A stretch of 64,000 bases of DNA from Triatoma infestans (lineage: Eukaryota > Arthropoda > Insecta > Hemiptera > Reduviidae). Within the stretch, counting starts at the first letter, position 1. Each line of letters starts with the position of its first letter. Below the pieces are notes generated by a model that made no database searches, was not told the DNA's origin, and worked only from the letters and a program-made list of their open reading frames with translations. Position numbers and translations under genes: made by a program. Shown in pieces: positions 33,288-44,189 of this stretch. Where the stretch lies: assembly GCA_011037195.1 (NCBI GenBank), contig JAAEAF010002645.1, positions 62,001 to 126,000 of the forward strand, in the 5' to 3' direction.

Positions 33288-34064
33288 TGTAGTGGAATCG
33301 TTTATTGGATGATCTGATCCCACCGTGATACTACAAGATGTAGTGGAATCGTTTAATGTGATTCCTGAGGTATGTAGTAGATGTCTTGAAGAGGGCGGAA
33401 GTTAGTTTAGAGATTTTTGGAAGTTAGTGCTCTAAGTATTAACACGGAAATTATAAAAATAGACTGTATTTGAACAATAATTTAAACGTAAAAAATAGTA
33501 ACTATTAACAAGAAATACTTAGAAATAAATAGAAGATAAATAACTAATAATTTAGAAGGATTACTATAAATGAACTAAGATGCACAACTAAAGTAATAAG
33601 TATAAATAAAAACTGTCTAGGGACGCGTAAACTGCTGCTCGTATATGAAGACGTACTCAAGTATAATCGTATAATCCTCCCCTCTTCCAATCGGGCGAAA
33701 TTTATATATTAGTGTTGGCCACACTCACACCACGACATCTGAGTGTTGGCCGCACTCACACCAAGACATAGTGTTGGCCACACTCACACCAAGACATCTG
33801 AGTGTTGGCCACACTCACACCAAGACATCTGTCCTAGTGTGCGACCTTGTGCGACCTTGGTTAGTTTGGTGACTACCGATTTAGGTCAGTGGCCAGCCTT
33901 AGCGGTGCTTGCATTGATGTAGGGGTATTTACCCTTGGTTTGTTTGTTTGCCCGCGGTCTTGTCTTGAAATCAGGCAGCTGGCTAGGCCACTAGTTGTAA
34001 ATTATTCTTTCTTTGTTATTATTGTGAAGGTTTGACATTGCTATGACTTTGCCATGTCATTACA
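33288..34064. mobile_element. Solo LTR, copy 2 (inserted in C2)
   Basis: TGTAGTGGAATCG...GTCATTACA with CAGA duplicated at 33284-33287 and 34065-34068; joining across it restores the family C sequence TTTTTTGT.AGAAATCCAAA. It is longer than the others (777 bp) for two reasons. The first ~50 bp are partly repeated (TGTAGTGGAATCG recurs at 33339). A tandem array also lies at 33711-33832. Confidence 0.85.
33711..33832. repeat. Minisatellite inside the solo LTR
   Basis: Four tandem copies of a unit of about 27-32 bp, AGTGTTGGCCACACTCACAC plus CAAGACATCTG; one unit lacks part of its end and one has CGCACT for CACACT. The other three LTR copies carry a single unit, so the array expanded after this copy separated. 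Confidence 0.8.
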
Positions 34065-34724
34065 CAGAAATCCAAATTTAATTTGCAAATTTGTTTTGGT
34101 GCTTTCAGAAGCGAGATACAGGCACAACTTCATTTTTTCAAATGGGGAGGTGTGGTTTTTATTTAAGAAATAGATTCCTCTAGTTTTTGTAAGAAAAATT
34201 TACTTGAACGGTTTTTTTTCTGTGAGTGATATTTTACAAGTTATGAAATGAAAACATGATTCTTATAAGAAATTTCAAATGATAATAATACCGGTTTTTT
34301 GATTGCATAAGAAGAAAAGTACTATTTTATTATAAATTTTACTCCTCATTAATTACAGATCTTGCTCGAACTGGCGCCCACCATTAGAGATGCATAGACA
34401 TGCTCTTTCCTGCCAATTGTACCTTACGGACAAAGAAATACATCTCTAATGGTGGAGGCCAGTTCGAGCAAGATCTGTAATTAATGACGAGTAAAATTTA
34501 TAATAAAATAGTACTTTTCTTCTTATTCAATCAAAAAACCGTTATTATTATCATTTTGAAATTTCTTATAAGAATCATGTTTTCATTCATAACTTGTAAT
34601 ATGTTAAAATAAATTTGGATTTCTAACAAAAAAAAAAACTACGGGGACACTTATTTCTTAGTTTTTTTCTAGCTATCTTAGTTTCCGATAAAAAGTCATT
34701 ATCCATATACCCTGGGACACCCTG

Positions 34725-35036
34725 TATATATTTTTTTAAAAAGTCTATAGACGATGGAAAGGAAAAAATTATAAACCTTGCTTACAAGTTTAACATACTT
34801 TCAATGTTAAAACTTAACACATGTTTATAGTAAACAGGAAGTTAGGTTAATCTAAAGACAAGATTAACTAAAAAAAATAAAAAATAAAAATAAACAAGGA
34901 ATGAAGGAGGAACGCAGCTACCACTTCATTTTATTAGATCTTTTTAAATTCTACAAAATAAAAAATAAAAATGTAATTTATATCAGTTTGTAAGCTATAA
35001 ATTTATTTAGAATTATATCCTAGACTAATGTGTATA
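34725..35036. other. AT-rich stretch, nothing recognised
   Basis: No gene or repeat family is recognised. Confidence 0.5.
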
Positions 35037-35240
35037 AAAGGGAAGAGAATAGCTCAGTGGTAGCGTGCTGGACTAGGAAGGCGGCGGTCCCGGGTTCGAG
35101 TGTTCAGCTGCTGTCCTTAGATTTTTTCTTCCTAAGAGTCTCTTACAGCTCACTGTCCGGTGATGGACAGTGTTGTCTGTAACGAAAGATGGAACCGAAA
35201 GGGCTTTGGATAGCATAGGGCATGGTTCCCTCCCCACAGA
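35037..35240 (+). mobile_element. tRNA-derived SINE, copy S3
   Basis: Box A TAGCTCAGTGG at 35050-35060 and box B GGTTCGAGTGT at 35093-35103, separated by the distance found in a tRNA gene with no variable loop or intron. The body follows with TTTTTTCTTCCTAAGAGTC, CACTGTCCGGTGATGGACAG and TGTCTGTAACGA as in the other copies. The region beyond about 35195 is less certain. This is the only copy of the family on the plus strand here. A working tRNA gene is unlikely because the acceptor stem does not close. Confidence 0.78.
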
Positions 35241-35255
35241 CAATAAAACAAAAAA

Positions 35256-35925
35256 TCTGGTGTGAAACACTCACACAATTTCCTCTTACTCCAGTTCTCA
35301 AAATTGTAATTGACAAATTTTATACGTTGTGTACCAAATTTAATGAAATTCGTTGAAAACTGAAAAAATTGTTCAGTAAAACGCACTTCCGATTTACTAA
35401 TTTTCTTGAAACAAGGAATTTTGGCCGTCTATTTATTTCTAATTAATTTTGTTTGGATGATAGAATTGTATAATCAAATACGGACAGCACTTTAGAGAAA
35501 AACATAACCCCACCACTCCACTAAAAGAGCCCTTAAATGAATTTTCCCAGAGAAATGTTCCAAATAGAAGTTGTAGATCTTTGTATGTTTAGTTTATACG
35601 AGAAGTTTCAAGGAAATCATTGGAGCCATTTTTGAGAAAATCGCAAAAAAGTAAAAAAACCAATTAGTAAAGTGGTACTTCCGGTTAAGGAATTTTGACA
35701 GTTAACGTACCATCAGATCCCATGGTGATAACTAAACGAAATATCAAGTTTTAACTTTCTACGGTCTTTTGTTTTTGAGCTATGCTGTTCACACACACAG
35801 ACCATTTGCTAAAAACCACTTTTTCGGACTCAGGGAACCTCAAAACGGATTATTTCCGGTGAAAACTCGATTATCGAAAATTTGACACGATTACAATACT
35901 TCCTCTTACTAGGTGTAAGAAAAGT
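35256..35925 (-). mobile_element. Family A repeat, copy A7 (internally deleted)
   Basis: Reverse orientation: starts TCTGGTGTGAAACACTCACA with its small hairpin, then the CTCTTACTCC inverted repeat, and ends CAATACTTCCTCTTACTAGG with TGTAAGAAAAGT. The length of about 670 bp, against 970 bp elsewhere, reflects loss of one of the two internal blocks. An ACACACACAGACC tract marks the usual microsatellite position near 35795. Confidence 0.8.
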
Positions 35926-37396
35926 TAAAAAAGTGTAGCAAAATTTGAACATACTACATAAAACGTATAAAGAAACAATGGAAAATGTTTTATATAAGTT
36001 TATATAACAATAAAATTTTAAACTTTAATTACTCACTGCTGCAAAAACAAATATTGCAATCGTAGCATTATTTCCAAACAATTTTCCCCCTCCCCACAAA
36101 AAAAGTGGTTATTGAATAGTTTTGCGGAATTTTGTGGCCATAAATTCGAATTACAAATCAAATTGTAAGCATCATTTATACAAATGTTAAGAGAATTGTT
36201 ATTTTTCAGAATAATTTTTATGATCATAGAAATCTAATTTGGGAAAAATACTTTTGGAAATAAAATATATTTAAGTGCAACGTGTAATGCAGTAATTAGG
36301 TAATATAAGATCCTGCAGTAATTAGTAAATAGGTAATCCTGATCAGTGAATTCAATAAGAGAAGATGTTAATTGTTAAAATTTATTATTTTCTTTATTAA
36401 TTTCCTTTTGAGTGAGAACTTCATCTTCCAAAAGAGCGTCCATAATCTCTATATCTTTCTCATAGACTCACTTGGTCTTGTATTCCTGTATTCTCTCCTT
36501 GGATTTCCATTTAATATTTTAGTATGTCCGTAGCAGTGTCCAACCCCAAAAATATGTTTTTCAAACAAGATGAAGACAGTGCCAAATAAAAGTGACTTCC
36601 GCCATCTTTCTCCATCACGGCGTGTCTGTTAAAACAAAAGTAAAAACTTATTCTCAAAACCTGTGCTTGCTTCAGATAGTTCTGGCCAAATTAGAACATA
36701 TACATAATACTTTATATTATAATAATAACATGAAAAAGTTATAATAACCATAACAATATAATGAAACACTTTTTGCATACTGATAAGATTATAGCCACTT
36801 CTAAAATGTATATGATATCTGTAAAGCAAACATTGAACTCACATACATACATTACAATAATACCAGTGGAAAACGTCAGACGTATATCAGTGATAAATGC
36901 AGATTAGGACCTTTGGGAATATGCTACACTGGTAGTGTTGAATTAATGGCTAAACGTGCCTCACTACTGGTGACATGAATCGACAAACTAAATTCTTCTC
37001 TTTTTTTTCTTTTTTTTTTCTAAGTTCTAAGTTCCTCCATTTTTTAATTCTAATATGAAAAATAAACATTATTTATTAAAAACTGCAATGAAATTTCTCG
37101 AAAAGGATATTTCTAAATAACGGAGACATTTCATAATAATAGTCATTTACTAAAAGACCCATAAATACGTATTAACTTTTATCATTCAATAGTGACTTAT
37201 TCCAATCGGACGCAGGAATTTGAAAAATGCTTCACCTTAAGCTAAAAATTCCGAAGAATGGATGCCCTGAAAACAATAATAATGTCCAATAATCGGAAAT
37301 GATAACATTTTCTTATTTAGGCAATAACAAACAGAACACTTAGAAGTTTTCATTTCATATCTCTTTACATCTTAACAATTACTTCTGCCTTTTTTT
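35926..37396. other. AT-rich stretch, nothing recognised
   Basis: No gene or repeat family is recognised. Open frames at 36033-36227 and 36629-36829 on the minus strand have no signature. Confidence 0.5.
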
Positions 37397-37861
37397 ACTT
37401 TTTCTTACTCCTAGTAAGGAGGAAGTATTTTAATCGTGTCAAATTTTCGATACCAAGTTTTCAACTGAAATATCCCTTTTGAGGTCCACTGAGTCCAAAA
37501 AAAAGTGGTTTTCAGAAAATGATCTATGTGTGTATGTATATGTAAAGAGCATAGCTCAAAAACAAAAAATTATAGAAAGTTCAAACTTGATATTCCGTTT
37601 AGGTACCACCATGTTTAGGATCTGACGGTGCGTTATGTAGCCGTCAATATTCCTCAAACGGAAATATCACTTTAGTAGTTAATTTTTTTCATTTTTTGCG
37701 GTTTTCTCAAAAAATACCTCCGACGATTTTCTTCAAACTTGTTATATCAACTACTCTTATAGAGAGCTACAACTTTTATTTGTAACATTTCTCGAAGAAA
37801 ATTCATTTAGGGGCACATTTGGGGGAAGGTTGGGGTTAGGTGCTATTTCAGTTTATTAGAC

Positions 37862-37872
37862 AATTCTGTTAT
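37862..37872. repeat. 11-bp target-site duplication of the Penelope-like element, left
   Basis: AATTCTGTTAT here and at 40450-40460 bracket the insertion. The family A sequence ...AATTCTGTCATCTAAATAATG in other copies shows it was present once before insertion. Confidence 0.85.
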
Positions 37873-38549
37873 CAATATGTCTATAGATTTTCGAGTATTG
37901 GTCAATGAAAAAATTTTTTAGTTAAAGGTAAACGTTTCGATTATATTTCATAATCTTCCTCAGTTCCTGTATACAACAACAAAATCAACAATAAATATAT
38001 AAAAAAAATTTTTTTTACATGAAAATAAAAACTGAAAAATAGAAATACTAAGTGTGTTACGATAACCTACCAAAACTAAGATGTTTTCATCAAATGTTAT
38101 TATTGCATTTTTATAATTATATAAATTATATTCTATTATTTTAATATTAAGTAATCTATTAAAAAATTAAAATTATAAAAGAACTAAAAAAATCAAACTC
38201 TGCTGACTAAAAAATATTGCACAAAAGTTAGTGTGATGACAAATAGTAGAATGACAATATAATTCTATCCAGGGTAGGTAACAATAAAGGTTTTCTGTGG
38301 CATGTGTTTTCTGAACTGGCCACCAGATGCTACAGTAACAAAACATTATGTTTGGTTTATTAAATTGTAGTAAGCTATATTTAATCCTGCTACATCCGTT
38401 TTTTTGCTACAAGATTTTTCCTCTCGATCAAAGTATACCATTTCTTTAAAAAGCCTTTTTTTGTGCCCAACTTCAAAATCCAAGATCCCTACGACAGCGA
38501 AGTCAAAAACATGGTTCTTTTCTAAAACATGTTGGGATAATGCTGTATT
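37873..38549. repeat. Left inverted repeat arm of the Penelope-like element
   Basis: About 677 bp, near-identical in inverse orientation to 39715-40409 (for example CAATATGTCTATAG at 37873 against CTATAGACATATTG near 40408). The differences are mostly homopolymer lengths and few substitutions. The inner edge falls at GGGATAATGCTGTATT, after which coding sequence begins. Confidence 0.88.
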
Positions 38550-38551
38550 AT

Positions 38552-39206
38552 AAACAGCCCGACCTATGAAACTGCCAAATTTTTGACAAATATATTGAAT
38601 AATGTAAGTTCAGAAAAATATAACGTAAAAAATTCTTTTACCCTCAAGAGCAAAATCAAATCAATTTCTATTCCTCCTTCATATATCTTCATCAGCTTAG
38701 ACGCTAAATCTTTGTTTACGTGCTTACCGCAAGTGCTAATCACAAAAGCTGTAAAAAGTAGATGGGAAATCATACGACATCATTGCAAATTAACTCTAGA
38801 TGAATTTTTAGAGTTATTAGCATTATGTTGTTTTAAAGGTTATCTAGAGTTTGATAACAAATTTTATACAATTAAAGAAGGTATTGCCATGGGAAGCCCT
38901 ATTGCTCCTATTTTAGCTGATTTGGTATTGGACGATGTAATTGATGAAATACCCGAAGAATGCCCTGACAATATTCCATTTATATACAAATATGTGGATG
39001 ATCTTCTAATGGCTGTCCCAGCAAATGTTACACATCATATATTAGCACTTTTTAACAATATTAATAAAAAACTACAATTTACCATTGAAGTTGAAGAAAA
39101 CAACCAGATTCCATACTTAGATCTATTAATACTTAGGAACGCTGACGGGACTATGTCAATAGATTGGGCGAAAACCGCAAAAATCAGACCGTTATTTAAA
39201 TTATAA
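38552..39206 (+). pseudogene. Reverse transcriptase of the Penelope-like element (5'-truncated, frameshifted)
   Basis: Open from the arm junction: NSPTYETAKFLTNILNNV, then SLDAKSLFTCLP (motif A, catalytic Asp), GIAMGSPIAPILADLVLDD (motif B), YKYVDDLL (motif C, YVDD) and IPYLDLLILR (thumb start). These are the characteristic motifs of Penelope-like RTs, which are closer to telomerase than to LTR or non-LTR enzymes. No ATG is near the beginning and the N-terminal region is absent. The frame ends at 39206 after a one-base indel near 39165; downstream, DRYLNYNSQHPFKCKIN continues in the next phase. The copy cannot make the full protein. Confidence 0.87.
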
Positions 39207-39264
39207 TTCACAACATCCTTTTAAATGCAAAATAAATGCAGCCATAGCCCTTAAAAATAGAGCA

Positions 39265-39792
39265 TTGGAACTGAGTGATCCTCAGTTTCACAAACAAAAC
39301 AAGCGCCGCATTAAAAACATTCTAAGGAAAAATGCTTTTCCAAACCATATTATCAATAGAATATTAAATCTATCTCCTATCAAAAATGGACAAAATATTT
39401 GTAATAGGAATAATGATAATACGGATTCTCAATTCCCTTATATCTATAGGTCATTAACATATGTTAATGGTTTATCGGAAAAAATCAGTAATATTTTCAA
39501 AAACACCAATATAAAATTGGCCCACAAGTGTAAAAACACTATATACAAGAAAATATATTCAAAACTTAAAAGTAAAAAACCAATTAACAAACGCAGCAAT
39601 TTGATTTATATGGTTAAGTGTAAGGATTATGATGAAAAGTATATTGGGGAAACATCGCAATATTTAGAAAAACGGATATATCAGCATAAATATGATATAA
39701 CCAACAAAAAAGAAAATACAGCATTATCCCAACATGTTTTAGAAAAGGACCATGTTTTTGACTTCGCTGACGTAGGGATCTTGGATTTTTGA
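39265..39792 (+). pseudogene. GIY-YIG endonuclease part of the Penelope-like ORF
   Basis: 175 residues in the shifted frame, coding upstream to about 39175. Connector region LSDPQFHKQNKRRIKNILR, then the nuclease at about residues 112-165: SNLIYMVKCKDYDEKYIGET (the 'GIY'-like and YIG strands), LEKRIYQHK (catalytic Arg and His region) and ENTALSQHVLEKDHVFDF. The nuclease nicks target DNA in family members. The C-terminal stop is at 39790-39792, and its last ~25 codons lie in the inverted repeat. The start at 39265 is only the first start codon after the frameshift, not a true start. Confidence 0.87.
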
Positions 39793-40409
39793 AGTTGGGC
39801 ACAAAAAAAGGCTTTTTAAAGAAATGGTATACATTGCTCGAGAGAAAAAAATCTTGTAACAAAAAAACGGATGTAGCAGGATTAAATATAGCTTACTACA
39901 ATTTAATAAACCAAACATAATGTTTTGTTACTGTAGCATCTGGTGGCCAGTTCAGGAAGCACACGCCACAGAAAACCTTTATTGTTACCTACCCTGGATA
40001 GAATTATATTGTCATTCTACTATTTGTCATCACACTAACCTTTGTGCAATATTTTTAGTCAGCAGAGTTTGATTTTTTTTTTTTTTAGTTCTTTTATAAT
40101 TTTTATAATTTTAATTTTTTAATAGATTACTTAATATTAAAATAATAGAATATAATTTATATAATTATAAAAATGCAATAATAACATTTGATGAAAACAT
40201 CTTAGTTTTGGTAGGTTATCCTAACACACTTAGTATTTCTATTTTTCAGTTTTTATTTTCATCTAAAAAAATTTTTTTATATTTATTTTTTGTTGATTTT
40301 GTTGTTGTATACAGGTACTGAGGAAGATTATGAAATATAATCGAAACGTTTACCTTTAACTAAAAAATTTTTTCATTGACCAATACCCGAAAAACTATAG
40401 ACATATTGC
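39715..40409. repeat. Right inverted repeat arm of the Penelope-like element
   Basis: About 695 bp covering the end of the nuclease frame and the 3' UTR; the reverse complement matches 37873-38549. It is slightly longer owing to a longer T tract near 40073-40087 and other small indels. Confidence 0.88.
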
Positions 40410-40649
40410 AACATTGACTGGTCGAGAACATTTTCATTGATTTCAAAAAAATTCTGTTATCTAAATAATGTGAATTAGAATTAATGTTCTCAATCTCCGA
40501 GCTTGAAGAAAATCAGAAGATCAGAAGTGCGTTTTTTCTGAACAGTTTTCCATAGAACACCGACGAATTTTATTAAATTTTGTATAGTATTTTGTATATA
40601 AAGTTTGTTGTCAACTATTTTCCAAAAAAAAAACAAAAAAGTGACAACT

Positions 40650-40934
40650 GTCAGTAAAGATTCAGTAAAGTAGTACTTCCGGTTGAGGAATTTTGACACA
40701 TAACTTAGTGACGGATTCCATGGTAATATCTAAAGAGAATATCAAGTTTGAACTATTCTGCAATATTGCATTTTTTAGCTATGCTGTTCACACACTAAGA
40801 CCATTTTAAAAAAAAAACACTTTTATTGGGGCTCAGGGGACCTCAAAAAAGTGTATTTCCGCTAAAAATTTGACGCGATATCGTAAATTTGACACTATTA
40901 CAATATTTCCTTTTAGTAGGAGTTATTAGAAAGT
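40650..40934 (-). mobile_element. Family A fragment, copy A8
   Basis: Reverse orientation: TACTTCCGGTTGAGGAATTT, CATGGTAATATC, CTATGCTGTTCACACAC and the end CAATATTTCC...TAGAAAGT. Only the left ~280 bp of the repeat are present and the terminal hairpin is eroded. Confidence 0.7.
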
Positions 40935-42198
40935 AAACATGCGACTTCACTAAATGGATTCTTCACTATTTTCTTGAAAACGCTCCCCCCCAACGATGTT
41001 CTCTAAACTTTGTAGAATGTCGACACTCACACACACACACACAAACAAATGCCATAACACTTTTATTTGAAAAATTCTTCCAAGGAAATTTGATATTTGG
41101 GGGGAGGGGAGTTCTAGAGGACAAGATACTTTTATCTAAATCACTACAGCAGTAAAATTCATCGTTCTAACACCTATTTAGTTATAAGAGAACCATTGCT
41201 GGATTATAATGGCTATAATGAAGGAGAGAAAATGGTTTGGTTTGAATGAACCAACTAGAAGTGAAGTTGAACACTGTATAAAAGCAACACTAACTGCCTG
41301 GACTTTACATTAAAATATATAGAATGGTAGTGAAAGGTAAAGGTTGATGACGCATAGTGACTGCTGAATGAACTCTGCTATATAATATGTCCCGTCGCTG
41401 TATTTATGCAGTTTCTCCCACTCTAGTCCGAGAGAGTGGTCCTGTAATTTTTATTTCTCTTTTTGTGCTATGGATTCCCCTCTTTGGATCCTATTACATG
41501 GATTATGGATTACCAAACTCAAAGAAAATTAGTTAACCGGCAGTGAGACCTACAGAATGCAATGCTAATTGTACACTTATATACTATCATTGTTTATTTG
41601 GAACAGCTTAATTGAGATTGTTCTGAAGAATTTGTAACAGAGTTATTGGGGGTGAGTTGAATGTTATTGCCAGTGCCTTCTGGACTACTATGTAAATATT
41701 GCCTGGGTGAAGACCCAGCACTATGTTGAAGTTTGGGCTGCTGGATAAAAATTTCATATAAGCAGAAAGTTCTCAATTTTATAATTATTGTATTTAACAA
41801 TTATTGTTATAAACAGAAAATCATGTAAATGTTCTTATTGGATTATTCTGTACAGTTTCCTTTAATCAATTACTTTAACAATAAAATGGTTAAACACACT
41901 TTGAAAATAGAATGGTGATATATAACATTTACTTGTAATACCAGGGCAGTAAGCTTGTGTCATCTTGAATCTAATCTGCCAACATTGAGGGAATGGTTAA
42001 GTAAGTACCGGCCTACCAGACTGTGTAGAGCTCTCAGCTTTGGGCTTTAGAGTGCTCTTCTCTTGAAATGAAGTGATATCTAGTATCTAGCTGACCAACT
42101 GTAAACTGATCTCTACTACTATTATGCTTCTCCCTTTAAATGAAAATAGATAACTTCATCTAGAGTACAAGTGTCCAGATATAAGTTAATCAATTTTT
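40935..42198. other. Non-coding stretch with a possible second promoter-like copy
   Basis: About 40950-41130 is a decayed family A-like interior. About 41390-41460 on the minus strand shares the GAGTGGGAGAA...TATA-type arrangement with 27843-28170. No gene is recognised; the 41594-41800 minus-strand frame has no signature. Confidence 0.45.
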
Positions 42199-43137
42199 AC
42201 TTTCTCTTACCTTAGTAAAGAGGAAGTATTGTAAGTGTCAAATTTTCAATATCGAGTTTTCACCTGAAATATCCGCTATGAGGTCCTCTGAGTCCAAAAA
42301 AGTGGTTTTTAGCAAATGGTCTGTGTATGTATATGTGAACAGCATAGGTTAAAAACGAAAAACCGCAGAAAGTTAAAACTTGATATTCCGTTTAGCTATC
42401 ACCGTGGGATCTGACAGTACGTTAACTGTCAAAATTCCTCAACCAAAAGTACCACTTTACTAGTTGGTTTTATTACTTTTTTGCGTTTTTCTCAAAAATG
42501 GCTCGGACGATTTTCTTTAAACTTGGCATATCACCTACAGATACAAAGAGCTACAACTTTTTCTACTTTATTTGAAACATTTCTCTGGGAAAATTCATTT
42601 AAGGGCAGTTAGGGGGGAAGGGTGGGGTTAAGCTTTCATATAAACTGCTATTTCAGTTTACTATACAATTCTTTCATCTAAATAAATGAATTAGAGTTGA
42701 ATATGTTGTCGAAATTCCGAGTTTGAAAAAATCGGATAATCAGAAGTGCGTTTACATTACCACTTTACTAAATGATTTTTTTCACTTTTTCGCGATTTAT
42801 CAAAAAAATGGCTCCGACGATTTTCTTGAATTTTCTAATATAAACTAAACCTACAAAGATATACTACTTTTGTTTTAAATACAAGGGAGGGGTGGGGTTA
42901 TGTTTTTCTCTAATGTGCTATCATAGTTGATTAAACAATTCTATCATCCAAACAAAATTAATTAGAAATAAATATATGGCCAAAATTCCGTGTTTCATGA
43001 AAATTAGTAAACCGGAAGTGCGCTTTTACTGAAGTTTTTTCAGTTTTCAACGAATTTCATAAAATTTGGTACACAAACTATAAAATTTTGAGAACTGGAG
43101 TAAGAGAATGTTGTGTGAGTGTTTCACACCAGATTTT
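42199..43137 (+). mobile_element. Family A repeat, copy A5 (near complete)
   Basis: The left hairpin is ACTTTCTCTTACCTTAGTAA followed by AGAGGAAGT. It has a GTGTATGTATATGTG tract near 42323 and two internal blocks (about 42480-42755 and 42785-43030). At the right end GGAGTAAGAGAATGT is followed by the TGTGTGAGTGTTTCACAC hairpin and CAGATTTT. This is the best copy for defining both ends of the family. Confidence 0.82.
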
Positions 43138-44189
43138 CACTATATAAGGAAATATTTTTTTTTAGACATTATGATCTCTAAAATAACGATAACATTTACA
43201 TAGTATTGTCTCAAACTAAAATGATTTATAGTGGACATCTTGTAGAGCTACTTGCCTTTGAACCTGCACGAAAGGTAAAAATATCTGTAATGTTAGCGGG
43301 GAAAACTAGTTGGTAAAATTTTTGATAATGAGGACACATAAAACTGTTATTCACAATTTAAATTTTTACGATTTATTATGTAAGGAGAAAAGAATGTTTG
43401 TATAAGGCAGACTGACCGAGCAAAGAGTGATGATTGTATGATAGTTGGTAGCGCGATGAAATATAGAATGGTTTAAATTGTTATGTGCCGTCTTTAAATT
43501 GTGCCGGTTAGAACTCTTGCTTATTCTAACGATAGCTTAGCTAATCTGGTTGTAAACTATCAAAGTTGATGCTGAGACTTGATAACTAGTAAAGTTGATC
43601 TGGCGACGGCGGATTTGTACTCTTCAAAGTTGATTTGGCGATTGTTCCTTTAGTCCTCTGATAGCACGCTTTTTAATAAATTCCCCTTAGAGAGAGCTTC
43701 TAGAAAGGTGATTCGCTGACAAAGTCAGAGCTCATTCACCCATGCATTGTAGTAGGCATGGCAGAGGAAGTAGTGCGAAATTGACGTGAATTTGATGAAG
43801 ATTGGTTTCATAACCATAACATGGAAATATCCCGGTATTCCCGAATCCGCATTTGATATTCCCGAATCCGCATTGATGTAATAATTTTTATCGTCTTGAT
43901 TTTTTATTAATAATTGAAATATTTATTGATGTGTGCAACTTATTTTGCCATGTACAACTATGCGATATCGCTCTGTTTCATGAGATATCTAAAGAAAAGC
44001 GAACGCCGCACACCGGCCGACAATATGATGTTATCACCGATAAGATCGCTAAGGTTTTCCAGAATTGTAGATCCAGCTATGCTTTCACATATTGCGAATT
44101 ACCATAAACTTTGGATAGTAAGATGAATTTGTTTAGAAATACAGTTTGCATAGATCGACAATTTGGTTGATCTTTTGATGGAGTAAATG
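43138..44189. other. Non-coding stretch, possible repeat related to 1.1-1.3 kb
   Basis: No gene is recognised. About 43380-43600 (GAGCAAAGAGTG, TAGCGCG, GAACTCTTGCTTATTCTAAC, TAGCTTAGCTAATCTGG blocks) resembles 1150-1290. A short direct repeat ATTCCCGAATCCGCATT occurs at about 43838 and 43858. Confidence 0.4.

Larger units (their letters stand above)
33192..34724. mobile_element. Family C foldback element, copy C2, split by a solo LTR
   Basis: Starts CAGGGTGTTTCC after TA and ends GGGACACCCTG before TATATA. Excluding the LTR at 33288-34064 (and one copy of its duplication) the element is about 750 bp. The palindrome centre is at about 34375-34445. The central loop lies in the opposite orientation to that in C1 (here GCATAGACATGCTCTTTCCT on the left of centre). 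The transposase-tail sequence is therefore on the minus strand. Element position under the LTR shows that C2 is the older insertion. Confidence 0.78.
37873..40449 (+). mobile_element. Penelope-like retroelement with inverted terminal copies
   Basis: The insert has a left arm (37873-38549) that is the inverted copy of the 3' end of the element, then a 5'-truncated coding region (38552-39792) with RT and GIY-YIG endonuclease, then the 3' UTR (right arm, 39715-40409) and about 40 bp of terminal sequence. The left arm includes the inverted copy of the last ~70 bp of the endonuclease frame. Such pseudo-LTR arrangements in inverted or direct form and 5' truncation are known for Penelope-like elements. 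The 11-bp target duplication shows it inserted as one unit. Confidence 0.88.
37397..40620 (+). mobile_element. Family A repeat, copy A6, split by a Penelope-like element
   Basis: The left end is ACTTTTTCTTACTCCTAGTA followed by AGGAGGAAGT. Family A sequence runs to 37872, is broken by the Penelope-like insertion, and resumes at 40450 with ATTCTGTTATCTAAATAATG, as in intact copies. The right part is shortened and has lost the terminal GGAGTAAGAGAAAGT. Confidence 0.75.

Noticed and set aside
33711..33832. CRISPR-like array of regular repeats
   Set aside because: The units are directly adjacent without spacers, lie inside a eukaryotic LTR, and form a minisatellite.
35037..35110. A functional tRNA gene
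   Set aside because: Box A and box B are good, but the acceptor stem does not close and the segment continues into a body shared with three other copies, so it is a SINE head.
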